The notes under the pieces: generated by a model
What the model saw: the letters and a program-made list of their open reading frames with translations, nothing else
The model's database searches: none
What the model was told of the DNA's origin: nothing
Assembly: GCA_015501595.1 (NCBI GenBank)
Contig: JADNRX010000012.1
Coordinates: 351,288 to 415,287 of the forward strand
Source of the DNA: Hymenopellis radicata
Taxonomy: Eukaryota > Basidiomycota > Agaricomycetes > Agaricales > Physalacriaceae
Reading direction: 5' to 3'
Length of the DNA: 64,000 nucleotides
In this document: positions 38,390 through 48,732 of the stretch, in pieces
How positions within the stretch are numbered: the stretch's first letter is position 1
Layout: each line of letters opens with the position of its first letter
Translations under genes and position numbers: made by a program

Positions 38390-39504
38390 ACGAGTTCCTG
38401 ACTACGACTACCTCATTAAATTACTAGTCTGACACCTGGATATCATATATATAATATATATACACGTTCTGCAGAAGAATGAAGGTAGTAGCATATGTGA
38501 GACACGTAGAATTGAGTGGACGATCCTCCTCTAGAGCGTGGGAATTTTGATCAAAACTCGGTGGGAGGAAGACTGACCTCTAGAACAGTGGTCCCTTCAC
38601 CAAATGACATGGTTCCTTTGGCAAAAAGGTCGAGGATGAATGCATGAAGGTAGCCCAGTACAATTTAGGGAGGTATTCCTATGTTAAATAACCCAAAATG
38701 TGAAAATGCTTAAAACAGCATTAGGGACCTATCTATACATGGACTACTAGGTTGGGGACACTCTCTATATCATAAATAGAGGTTTAGTACTACTGTAAAC
38801 GATGTAGCAAAGTCTCAGGTCCCCAGAGTAGCAGGATCCTATGCTATATCCCTGGTGGCTCTGGAGCAGTCATCCTGATATATCTCTTGAACCCTTCGAT
38901 GAAATCACCTGAAAATGATATCAGATATCGCTCTATAGTACCTCTAAAGGGTATCAAAGTCCCAACCCTACAGGCTATGTACAAGGCCTACTAGAAGTGT
39001 GGCGCATTTTTGCGCTCCTAATATCTCCTCCAGTTTTGAAGCTATGACAAAATGGTTTGCACCATTGGATTCCTAGCCCAAAAAACTATAAAAAAGGTTT
39101 TCATCACCCCAGCAGCCACCCCCTACAGCAGCATTCAGTATTACCCACCCCATCCAGCCCAGCCCTGCCCTGATCAAAAATGCGCCACAATTGCATAGCC
39201 AAGGGCATTCCCTACCCATCCCAGGGTCCACTGATCATCTCCCATCAATATCTAATCTCTTCATTGAAGGAATCTATTATTGGATATGTACCTGCTGGGT
39301 CTATCTATTATTAGCTATCTGCCAATGCCCTACCCCAGCCCAGCCACCCGGCATGTATGGCATCAGCCTGCTGCTAGCCTGCCAGCGATGCTGGGGACAT
39401 CTAGATATGCTCTATAATAAGAGATTTCTACTCAGAGGGAAAATTGAATCACGCAGCCCTCTTATAGGAGCGTATGACTAGATGTACCCTGGTGCATAGG
39501 GTGG
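38390..39504 (-). repeat. fold-back element, right arm
   Basis: Inverted partner of the left arm, with scattered point differences (estimated at several per cent), so the element is not a fresh insertion. Confidence 0.75.
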
Positions 39505-39720
39505 GGGAGTGACTGCACCTTTCGGGGAATCCTCCTTGTTGAACTTCGCCCGCATTTCCTGCAGATGACACGAGAGCAACCTGTTCATGGATAATAGTGA
39601 GTGTGACCCATGTAGGTGTGGGAACGGGAATACCTTTGCGACGACAGAGACGGCGCGTCCGTGAGCTCGCGAGGGTTGAACGACACCGGCGTGCATCAGG
39701 AAACGGGTCACCAGCCTAGA
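39505..39720 (-). pseudogene. truncated two-exon gene fragment
   Basis: Minus-strand coding-like text, SRAHGRAVSVVAK, then a plausible intron (GTATTC...CTGCAG), then EMRAKFNKEDSPKGAVTPP, ending at the fold-back element edge. Family unknown. It is on the opposite strand to the gene truncated at the other edge, so the element does not simply interrupt one gene. Confidence 0.35.
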
Positions 39721-39836
39721 GGACTACTGAGTCAACCACGGTGAACATGGTTGCCTAGAGGACATCAGAGTGCGAACTCTGCCCGGCTAACTTTGGCAAA
39801 GGTTCAGGTCCAAACATTCTTTCAAGTTGCCCCGAG

Positions 39837-39902
39837 TCTAACTCAAGATCACTTAAGTTACCCTGGAGTCCAACTCAAGATCACTCAAGTTACTCTGGGG
39901 CA
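39837..39902. repeat. two 32 bp tandem copies
   Basis: TCTAACTCAAGATCACTTAA and TCCAACTCAAGATCACTCAA begin the two adjacent units; no known function. Confidence 0.5.
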
Positions 39903-42233
39903 GACTTCAGCAGCACTGAAAGGAACCTAATTCCAGCGTAGACTAACTTACAGCAGTTCAATACTTACTAAAATCCACAAACTCAGACTCGAGCACTCAG
40001 GAGAACAACAAAGAATATTCAAAAAATGCATTCATTATATTAAATAAAATTTCAGATTTCATATTGGAAGTAGTTACGATGAGGATTGCAGTCATAATGG
40101 GTCAGGGTATGCTACGCCGATGGACATGAAGGTGATACAACATTGTTATCATCAAAGTTGAGGTTGACGCTTGAGTAGGTCCCCGACGTTGCCCGAGTAC
40201 GTCGTCATCGTTGATTGAGGAGGTCATTGTCGTCATCATTAATCGGATAGGTCATGGTCATTTTTCGGGGAAGTCCTCGTCCATGTTTGGGTAGGTCCTC
40301 ATCGTTGTCCAAGGTCATCGTTTGAGGAGTAGTAGTCATCGTAGCCATTGGGCATCGAAATGAGTTGTCGAAGGCGATATCATTAAGGGGAGGTGGTCGT
40401 TTGTCGGCTTGGGATAAATGTCGACGTGAGATGGTGGTAAGAGAAAACCAAAAGCAACATACACGTGACGCCTACGTGGCCGGGAATACTGGCAGACTTG
40501 AAACACTTCAATAATGAAGAGCACAACAATAATTGATGTCACATACTTCGTAAGGATGATGGAGAGCATGACGAACTTTCAGCGGCTGGCCTTCCAAAAT
40601 TGCTCGTGTCTGGTGTAGAAGATCTTGTGTCGACGCCACGTCCCAACCATGGGCCCACAAAGCCCTGCTCAAGGTCGGCCTGGCTCTGAGTAGGCCCACG
40701 GTTGGGTGTGGTGTCGCAGTGGCCGTGTCGTGGTCGCGGTGGCGTTGGCGTTAATGTAATTGGACTGCCGTTGTTATTTAATATGAGGAGACTTGCAGCA
40801 GAAAACGAAAACGCACCGTGTAATACTACCCCATCTGCAGACGGAGTAGCATCGATTCCTCCAGCCCTGCTTGCGGCGGCGCGTAACATTCCTATTGCCG
40901 ACGACCCAAGTTGATGACACTGTCAATGAGCGCACTGCCAGTTTTGACAGGGCTTACGTGGAGGCCGTCCAGTCCTGTATCAGAACAGAGACGAAGACTA
41001 GCAATCGAGAGGAAGAGACGACGACTCACAGTGATCAGCCAGCAGGTTGTGTGATGGTGGTGGTGGTGGAAGGATAGGGACCTGCGTCCGATCGGAATTT
41101 AAACCAACCGGCACGTGAGGCTGACGTGGCTTCAAGTGCCGGCAGCAAAATGGACTTGGCAGTTTTCTGGGAGGGGAATTAGCGCGGGGTGGGCATGGGA
41201 ATGGGAATGGGAATGGGAAATGGTTAATGTTGACGGCGCCATGAACAACGTCGAAAAATAAAGGGAAAAATGAAGGTATTAAAAAAATGCACCAACCAGC
41301 GTCGCGCCGCCAGCAGACAACACGGCGCCCAAAATCCTACCCAGCGAGCTTGATGCCCAATGGCAGGGCGACGGGTCTCTGCATTGACCTGATCCGTTGA
41401 GGTTGTTGGAGATCTTAGTGCCGCGGGAAATGGAGTTGAGCGTCATCCACGGCTGTTGAAAGCTGTGGAGACGTGTCCAAGGGTCCAAAGACAAGGAAAA
41501 TGAGATAAAATGAGCATGAAAGGCTCCAGACAGAGTTCCGTGGCGGGACGCAGTGTCGCCATCGTTGTGCCGTGGTGGTAAGACAAAGCACGAGACGAAG
41601 GCGCTGATCGCCATCCGGCAAACACCGGATCGCGAACGGATGAGCTTCAATGTCGCTCGGGACAACGACGAGGCCCTCGGAGTACATAAGCAAGTATCGG
41701 AATCTACTACAGTAGCAAGGCTTCATATATCTAAGCTAAATTACGAGTGATATAATCGCTGTACGGTCTTGGGAAACCTTACATAGCAAGTATACCATTC
41801 CGTATATCCGCTGAGATCAGTGCCTCCAGCACGAGAAACCTCTCTGGTGGCTTTGATTTTTGCAGGAATATATACTTCACACTGCAGTTCATTGATTTCA
41901 GGTTGAATCCAGACAGCCATCTCTTGTTATAGATGGCACTTATCATCGGAAGTCTGTTTCGCAAGACTTGTTTACCAGTTGGAGTTCATAAGTCATTGTA
42001 TTTTATTTTCTCTAACCATCTGACAGATGTCTTAGTAAATCATCTAAACTACCCCTTGTCAGATGTCAGCACTCACGGACGCGCCGTTCGTCCGCCATCG
42101 ACGACAATGTCCTCGCGATTTGGCGCCGGGACACGGACCGCGAATCCGAACACTGTTCGGATTCGTTTCCTTGCTCTCCTACCACCATCGTCGATGCCCG
42201 ATACGCTCAGGATGACGAGCAACACCCATGGCG
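39903..42233. other. TE-rich intergenic, mostly unassigned
   Basis: No supported gene. 40,150-40,340 has a degenerate, GTCCTC(A/G)TCGT-rich stretch. A 116-codon minus frame at 40539-40889 is open but without recognisable domain. 42,095-42,230 may be a further degraded part of the reverse transcriptase. Confidence 0.3.
41194..41223. repeat. (GGGAAT)n microsatellite
   Basis: Four consecutive near-perfect copies of ATGGGA. Confidence 0.8.
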
Positions 42234-42629
42234 ATTGTAGCGGATGATACAGAACTCATTAACGACACCCACGACCGACTTGGGATGCCAGAAGATGCCA
42301 GGGCCTGCCAGGCAGTGCCAGCTAGCTGCCAGGCCGGACCTGGGGCAGGTAACAACTAGTTGTTTCAACCTCTCGCCGAGAGCCAACAACTAGTTAGTAC
42401 CCCCACTAGTTAGGGGGGGATAACTAGTTGTCCCTAGTGCAGAGGGTGATGGTCGCGCCTCTGTTGACACCCTGAAACGAAAACGGTGACTCGGACTTCG
42501 TCTTCCTGACCACGTTCATCGGCTATCTCTGGCACTTCGCTGAGCGCTGGGTCGGCTTCACGGAAGAGAAGCGTCTCAAGTTCCTCAATCGTGCGGAGGT
42601 GTTCGTCGCGTGTTTCGCAGTGATATGCA
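42234..42629 (+). pseudogene. reverse transcriptase 3' fragments (DIRS-like retroelement)
   Basis: Two pieces of the region just before RNase H in basidiomycete tyrosine-recombinase retroelements: DDTELINDTHDRLGMP at 42,240-42,288 and DSDFVFLTTFIGYLWHFAERWVGFTEEKRLKFLNR at about 42,487-42,600. The second resembles the usual FIGYLWD...PEEKRLKFLNRV block. They are separated by about 190 bp of unrelated, AACTAGTT-rich sequence. The frame runs on, as VFVACFAVIC, to the LTR insertion at 42,630. Catalytic RT motifs upstream are not recognisable. Confidence 0.55.
42289..42470. repeat. AACTAGTT-rich inverted-repeat insert
   Basis: Three AACTAGTT palindromes at about 42,353, 42,389 and 42,422, plus CCCCCACTAGTTAGGGGGG, lie between two RT fragments. 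Possibly a small inserted element; no clear termini. Confidence 0.35.
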
Positions 42630-43539
42630 TGTTACAATTACGCAACAGAATAGCTATATTTTGCGATTTCTGTACAAGCACTAGACCTGAACTATGCACA
42701 TATAACAGACTGAAGTACTTAGAAGTTATACAACCTATGACTTCAAGGAGACACTCTTTAGAACGCGAAGAGACTCCAAGGTGGCAACATCATGCCTCCG
42801 GAAGACTTATTAATGCTTCCGTGAATGTTCAAATCTACATAATGTACCTAAATACCTAATACTCAAGGCGTTTGAGTTATTACAACTCTTCAAAAACCCG
42901 AAAACACGGAAACATCTTCCGCTTTCCAGTGCGCATAAGTACTTAATAGACCTGGAAAGACTACAAGTTATCCGAATACCCCAGAAATGTGTATACAAGT
43001 TCACAAGTCGAAACTTGCATAGAAACAGCAAAGTAACTAAGTATAGACACCTATCTACTCAGTGTTCGTGGACCATATGGACCACTCAGTTCCCCTTGAA
43101 ACTATGAGCTCATAGTACCCTGCAAGCATGTCATATTGCATCATACTTCCGTTCAGATGGACAGTCCGATCAGATAGCAAGCTGCAGATAACCATCCGCA
43201 GTCACCTTTGCAAATAGCCTCAGCTTTAGCCCAGTGCCCAGAATACTAGAAATAGCTATATCCGAGATAAGAGAATCTGTATATCTTGCAGATCTTAGTT
43301 CGCAGAGCCATGCCCACTCTAAGAAACCATGTATAGGGTATCTACAGAATCCTAGAACTTAAACCTTGAACCTCCGCTTAGGGACAAGGTTAGACACTGT
43401 TAGACTAAGCAAGACCTATACTCAGATAAGCCAGGATAAGTTGGACTCATAATGGAAGTCCCAAATACTGTTTCTGATCATGTCCATGTGTTACATTGAC
43501 TACATCCGTAAATGCACTACTCAGAAGTCTGATGGCACT

Positions 43540-43626
43540 GGAAGCATTTCAAATCCTTCCAGTTACCAAGGAAGCATTTCAAATCCTTCCAGTTCCATGC
43601 AGGAAACATTTCAAATCCTTCCGGTT
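43540..43626. repeat. three 24-32 bp tandem copies
   Basis: Units start GGAAGCATTTCAAATCCTTC, the third with an A for G. Lies inside the LTR-like element, outside the recognised palindrome arm. Confidence 0.75.
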
Positions 43627-43684
43627 ATACTACAAAGATCAGCCGTACTTAGTAAGTAGCCTTACGCCATTCTTTAGCCGTACA

Positions 43685-43921
43685 TACTGTACACTTTAAT
43701 TCAATTCGTCGGTCACGGGTCACAGAGAATCCGAAATCGACGAAAAGTCACAAGAGTCACGGGAAAATTGAGAAAAAAGTCCCCGGCGGGGCCCCCGCCA
43801 GCCTCCCGCCGCAGCTCCGCCGCGGCGGCAATTACCATATATGGTAATTCGACGAAACCATAATTTCGTCAGACCCGTCACAGGTCACATGGCCCGACGA
43901 ATTGAATGAAAGTCTACAGTA
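43685..43921. mobile_element. 237 bp MITE with TA-type ends
   Basis: Terminal inverted repeats of 28 bp (TACTGTACACTTTAATTCAA and its near mirror ending CTACAGTA) with TA at both borders suggest a Tc1/mariner-like non-autonomous element. Inside is a GC-rich palindromic core (GGCGGGGCCCCCGCC, CCGCCGCGGCGG) and a perfect 20 bp palindrome AATTACCATATATGGTAATT. Its left end is also the leftmost position where the large palindrome can be followed. Confidence 0.65.
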
Positions 43922-44734
43922 GTATAAAAGGGACTGTTCAACATTGTAGTCAGTAGTTAATCTGCACCCCCGTATACAGCCTACAAAGCGAATACAAGTG
44001 TATCTTTGACTCAGAAACTTTTGCTTCCAAGATTGCGTACAAGTTTAAGACCAGAACTAGACCCTCTTGAACCAGTAACAGTTTTACTTGGTGTTCTTTG
44101 GGGAAGTACTACAGAAGACTCGGAAAGACCTTGTTGAAGTCCCTTTGTCCCTAGACGAAGTCTAAACGACGGAAGGGAGATTCCTTTCCGTGTCGACTTA
44201 AGAAAAACCTTGAAGTCACTGCGCTTGCAACGGCTTTAGGTTCATATAAGAACAGAATCCTTAGACGTTAGTTCAAACGAGCTTAGTGTGTGTATCAAGC
44301 ACCCGCGGATCTTTACCCAAAGAACGAACTTGAACCACACTCTGTTAGTTAAAGGTGAATTGGAACAAGACGGTCAATGCGCAGACGATTAAACCCGTAA
44401 CTCATGTACCTGCGATCCAAGACATCGGCTAAGACGTCGAAAGCCCCTTCCATTCTCCCGGAACCTTACAAGTTTTAACAAACCCTTGCTCCCTCGAACT
44501 TGCCTTTGTGTTAGTTTAGGAAGTACACTTCACCCTTCCGTTTGGACCCTCTTTGAGTCAACAAGTGATTGACTAAAGTTGTATTTCGTTACGAGTGTTA
44601 AAGGTCAGATCCTTTTACTTGTCCATTCAGACTGCAGCAGTCTGTTGGTGTTTGTATATTACCTTTTGTTGTTTTATTGTTTTGTGTGTATTGTGTGTTG
44701 TGTTATTTCTGTGGTGTATTCCTACACTGCACAT

Positions 44735-45434
44735 CAGCGGGCACACCGTGCACCCTCGAGGAGATCAATAAGATCCATGGCTCTCTCTGCCACGTCGCAT
44801 TCGTACACACGACGGGCACCGCGTACCTCTCTTCCCTGTCCAACTTTGCCGCATCGTTCAAAGGCAACGAGTTCGTTCGTCGTCACCCCCCACCTGCAGT
44901 CATCTCTGACATCAAGTGGTGGATTCGGAAGCTGGCTATGGCCAACTTTACTCATCCCTTGAAGGCGCTGGGTCGCCCATTAGACATAGGTCTTTACGTT
45001 GACGCCTCCACATCATGGGGCATCGGATCCTGATCCGCGAATGTTGGGCTGCATTCCGTCTGGTTCCGAACTGGAAAGCGATCACACCTGGTCGGGACAT
45101 CGGCTGGTTAGAGACCATCGCGATTGAGATCCTCTTTCTCTTCCTCCAAGCCTTGAAGATCAAGGACGCTCACCTTCTTGTTCGTTCGGACAACCAGGGC
45201 TCGATTGGCTCTTTCAAAAAGGGTCGTTGCCCAAATACCTTCATCAACCTCTCCATCTGTCATTCTTTCACAACGCTCGTCGCCACGGGCATCTCACCCG
45301 ACTATCAATATGTCGAAACCTCTTGTAATCTGGCTGACTCCATCTCGCGCGGGATGTTTGGTCCTCCAGAGAAAAGACTTCGTGCCCGTATCGTGCTCCC
45401 GGAGGAGCTTCGTGAGGTACTAGTCCATGTCTAG
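44735..45434 (+). pseudogene. retroelement connection and RNase H domain (left copy)
   Basis: Part of a reverse transcriptase/RNase H polyprotein of the basidiomycete DIRS-like type. The connection reads GTPCTLEEINKIHGSLCHVAF and EFVRRHPPPAVISDIKWWI. RNase H shows the acidic residues in LDIGLYVDASTSWGIG, GWLETIAIEI, VRSDNQGSIG and NLADSISRGMFG. At 45,025-45,026 the left copy has GG where the right arm has GGG; the left frame is thus broken and the right is open there. It directly precedes and overlaps the recombinase frame by a few bases. Confidence 0.7.
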
Positions 45435-47024
45435 AAAACCTTTCAGTTTTGCAGCGCCTTTCGCCATCGATAGCAGTGAGGGTGACATCATCGAAGGGTC
45501 GTCACCACCGCGCCTCCTTGCTATCCAAACCACTCCGACCCCTTCCTTCCCATCATCATCATTTACTTTTAGAGTGTCCCCCCTACCCAATCCTTCCATT
45601 GCTTCATCATCTGCCTTCCCTCAACACCGTATCAAAGTTTCTTCATTCGAATTGTCCTCAGACGACCCGCCGTCCCCCGAATTCTCGCTCCCATCATCGT
45701 CAGCTGCGATTCAGCGCGCCGTACTGCAGTCATCGCGACGCACCGTCATATCTTCCCGGGCCGCACCCAAGAAGCATCCGAAACCACTCGGGTCCAACTT
45801 CATCGAGAACAACGACATCCGACCCGACGTCCTCGCCGGCGACCGTTTATTCGCCTGGTCATCCGAGTATGCTGTCTTACACAAGAAGCTGCTGGATGAT
45901 GAGCTCCCCGAAGAACTGGTAGAAGTCGCTCTTCTCTCGTTGCGCAATGCCTATGCGCCGAACACCAAGTCCACGTACGCCGCAGGGCTGATCCGTTTCC
46001 ACCAATTCTGCGACCGTCACGATATCTCCGAGGCCATGCGCATGCCCGCGTCGTATGCACTCTTGTGCACTTTCATCAGGGAGTACAAGGGTTCGGTCGG
46101 TGGGAGCGCGGTGAAGAACTGGATGTTGGGCCTTAAAGCATGGCACAACATCAACAACGCCCCCTGGTTCAGCGACCATCGTTGGGTCCAGATGGCCCGC
46201 ACGTCCGCGAAGAAAGAAGGCGCCCATCACAAGCCCCCGTTACGCGCCCCGGTCTCACTGGAGCATCTCATCACTCTCCGAAGAGACGTAGATTTATCGA
46301 AACTGCGCGACGCGGCCGTATGGGCAGCAGCCGCCACTGCATTCTGGAGTTGCAGACGCCTTGGAGAAGTCGTCGTCGCAAAGGTCTCTGACTTTGACCA
46401 GACATACCATGTCGTTTGAGGTACTTCGTACGTGATTTACGTTCTCGTCTTATTATCATTAACTCGCGCAATAGGATCACGTTCTCCTCACTGCGTGGTG
46501 GCGTTCGATCTGCAAGTTTTTGGATTCCTTGGTCTAAGACCACGAAGGAAGAAGGCGCTGCTGTCGTCCTAACAGCCCGCCAGGACGAAATTGTGTCCCG
46601 TCGCCGCGTTAAAGAATCACCTCGCGGTGAATGCATCAGTCCCCGACGACGCGCCTTTATTCGCATATGCGGCCTCGGCCACCAAGTGATCCCATCTTCC
46701 GAAGGCCGCCTTCCTCTCGATCTGTCAGAAATCATGGACACAGCGGGGTCTTTATCACGTTCTTAGTCACAGTTTCTGCATCGCTGTCGAGTTGCTACTC
46801 GCAGGTGTCCCACCGGAGACGGTCGCAGCTACAGGCGGATGGACGTCCCTTGCTTTCCTTCTGTACTGGCGTCGTATGGAGGAGATCATTCCCTTTCGAC
46901 ATCAAAAGCTTACCGCCATTCTCATTTGGTCGAACTCGCCGCCGTCTTCGAAAAGTTTCGCGTCGCTAACAAGATCCCTCCTGCACTCGTTAAATCATAT
47001 GATTCGTTAGATGACCTAGAATAA
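45427..47024 (+). pseudogene. tyrosine recombinase of DIRS-like retroelement (left copy)
   Basis: An ATG at 45427 opens a Ser/Pro-rich N-terminus, then a core-binding domain (LRNAYAPNTKSTYAAGLIRF, VKNWMLGLKAWHNINNAPW) and a catalytic domain. The first catalytic Arg is in SCRRLGEVV. An intron-like gap at about 46,416-46,472 follows a TGA. The second half has SLRGGVRSASFWIPWSKTTK, then HSFCIAVELLLAGVPPETVA, where the expected HxxR reads HSFC, GGWTSLAF and the Tyr in LLYWRRMEE. So the second catalytic Arg is lost in both arms. A CCC run at 46,891 is one base short of the right copy and shifts the C-terminus. Probably inactive. Confidence 0.7.
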
Positions 47025-47470
47025 TGTCCCGTCGCACTCGTTTATGCTCGTTACCATGCTCGCTATCATGCTCGTTAATATGCTATGTTGTACTTGTCGC
47101 TTATTATCATACATGAATCGTTATTCAATATGTTTCTATGGAATTTGGGGGTTTGCTCAGCCTCTGGATGGGGAAACTGTATTCATTCCTCAGCCCGAAT
47201 CAGTTGAGTGAGTCTTCGCCTGGGTTGGTGTCTCCTGATTCGGTATTCGTCTTGAATTTGGTTTCCCACACGCTCAAGACTGGTCCGTCTGCCTCGGGTT
47301 CCGTCGGGTTCAGCCTGGTCCCCCTCGGGTCGGGTTCCATCAGGTTCAGCCTGGTTCCCCTCGGGATTTCCGTTCCCCTCTTCACAGTCCCTTTCCGTTT
47401 CCCCGCGTGACCGTGAAGCTGGCAGACCCAGTCTTCAACACAACACTCGGCATAGTTCACCTATACCAGT
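47025..47470. repeat. region with short tandem repeats
   Basis: 47,041-47,084 has three ATGCTCGTTA-like units; 47,290-47,375 has two copies of a ~42 bp CTCGGG(TTCC)GTCGGGTTCAGCCTGG unit. No gene recognised. A mirrored copy lies in the right arm. Confidence 0.5.
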
Positions 47471-48293
47471 GAAATCTCTCTCGCGTATCGTCTCGTACTC
47501 CTCCGTCTCTCTTACGGCCGGCTCGTGGCCAAACTCCTCTTATCCCGAGTGGCGTTCTCTTTGGAAACAATTCTTACCGTTTGAGATGTTAGCAACTAAC
47601 GAGGCCTGGCAGAAGGACTTGTTTAGACCTCTTGAAGGGTAGGAATGTCAAAGTAAACGTACAGATGGAATTCATGGCCTCTGAACCCACCGCTGCATAT
47701 ATGTTTAACAAGCTGGAAGGTAGTGACTTACCGAAGGACGCCATAGTCGTTCAAGATCCAGTCGTACAGCTATACCACTTCAATAATGGGTATGTGGGTC
47801 CTTACTTCAATCTGAACTTACCGGCTGTGAATGTAGCATCCGAGAGTGCAGAACTAAGGACCATCTGGCCAATTATTGGAGGAGCAGGCAGAAAGGAGTG
47901 TCTTTTAAACAGTGGCTCACAAATTGTGTCCATGTCGCTGAAGGCAGCTCTTGAGTTGGGAATTCCTTATGACCCAAACATCCAGATAACCATGGAAAGT
48001 GCAGACTAGACCCGAACCACGACAGTGGGACTTGTACGGAATCTTCTATTTACCTTCAAAGGAATTACCTACTACCTACAAGTACACATTCTTAGGGCCC
48101 TGGCTTATGAAGTCTTGTTAGGAAGACCCTTTGAACGAGTAGCCAGTTTAGTTACCACGACCTCAGGTAAGCAGGTATCTGCTACCATCACCGACCCAAG
48201 CAATGATCGCAAGTTGACAATGCCCACTTACGCTAGGGGCGAAGTACCCAGATATCTCAAACCCATCCAAAAGAGGGTTTTCAGAGCCACTTG
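47471..48293 (+). pseudogene. Ty3-type gag-pol protease fragment (left copy)
   Basis: Retropepsin region seen as GGAGRKECLLNSGSQIVSMS and, after a TAG at 48,007-48,009, TTTVGLVRNLLFTFKGITYY, LQVHILRALAYEVLLGRPF. The active-site motif is NSGS, not DSGS, so the catalytic Asp is replaced in both arms. The stop is also shared. It begins without an ATG, and a frameshift at about 47,625 (TTT against TT) separates the upstream piece. Inactive remnant. Confidence 0.65.
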
Positions 48294-48488
48294 AGGAATT
48301 GATCCCAGATCAAGGAGAGGTGGCTCTCTACATAACAGGAGATAAGAAACATGGCTATAAAATACAAGAAACATATATACCAGGGCAGAACAGAACCAGT
48401 TTTTTCGTCGAGCGACTTGACTAGCTTGTACCTGAAAAAGTCCAATAATGGTATTCATTGAGCAGTCAAGCCCCTTAGGCGCGAATTC

Positions 48489-48732
48489 ATGTTTTGGGAT
48501 CCTAAAGAACCCATCATGGTACCCGTGAAACGCCCATAGAGACCCACGAACGAAGAAAAGTCAACGGGTTTAGGAAAGTTTTCGACATCCGCAAACCGGT
48601 CACCAGCAACGAATGGGAAGAAGGACTTGTGTTAGACACCCCACAGATGTTCTACGGAGTTCCACAGGAGTTGCAAAGTGTCTTTGGCCAGTTCACAGTC
48701 ACTATGGCAGAAAGTTACCTCAATAAACAATA
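48489..48732 (+). pseudogene. short pol-like ORF remnant, broken in left arm
   Basis: Left counterpart of the intact 81-codon frame at 58,963-59,208. Starts MFWDPKEPIMVPVK, then a one-base loss and many substitutions give an early stop. Text such as LVLDTPQMFY and FTVTMAESYLNKQ recalls the region after the protease in Ty3 elements. Confidence 0.45.

Larger units (their letters stand above)
36921..39504. mobile_element. 2.6 kb fold-back (long-TIR) element without coding capacity
   Basis: The left arm 36,921-38,035 and right arm 38,390-39,504 are inverted copies of each other, about 1.1 kb each, around a 354 bp middle. The termini read CCACCCTATGCAC(T/C)AGGGTACATC on both sides. No open frame of note. 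The layout is that of non-autonomous DNA transposons with very long terminal repeats. No clear target duplication: the left flank is a coding sequence (GCGCGCGGC) and the right flank (GGGAGTGAC) is unrelated, suggesting a rearrangement after insertion. A block shared with 49,700-50,365 shows it belongs to a local family. Confidence 0.75.
42630..44726 (+). mobile_element. solo-LTR-like insertion, 2.1 kb
   Basis: Starts TGTTACAATTACG and ends ATTCCTACA, i.e. TG...CA with imperfect inverted ends as in many LTRs. It is flanked by TGCA at 42,626-42,629 and 44,728-44,731 (a five-base version has one mismatch). Removing the element plus one TGCA joins ATATGCA to CATCAGCGGGC and restores one reading frame from the RT fragment into the RNase H domain. 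TATAAAAGGG at about 43,923 would suit an LTR promoter. It also holds a nested MITE (43,685-43,921) and a triple 30 bp repeat. No internal coding region, hence solo LTR; another element type is possible. Confidence 0.6.

Noticed and set aside
43540..43626. CRISPR-like repeat array
   Set aside because: Three adjacent direct repeats without spacers, in a eukaryotic LTR; a plain tandem repeat.
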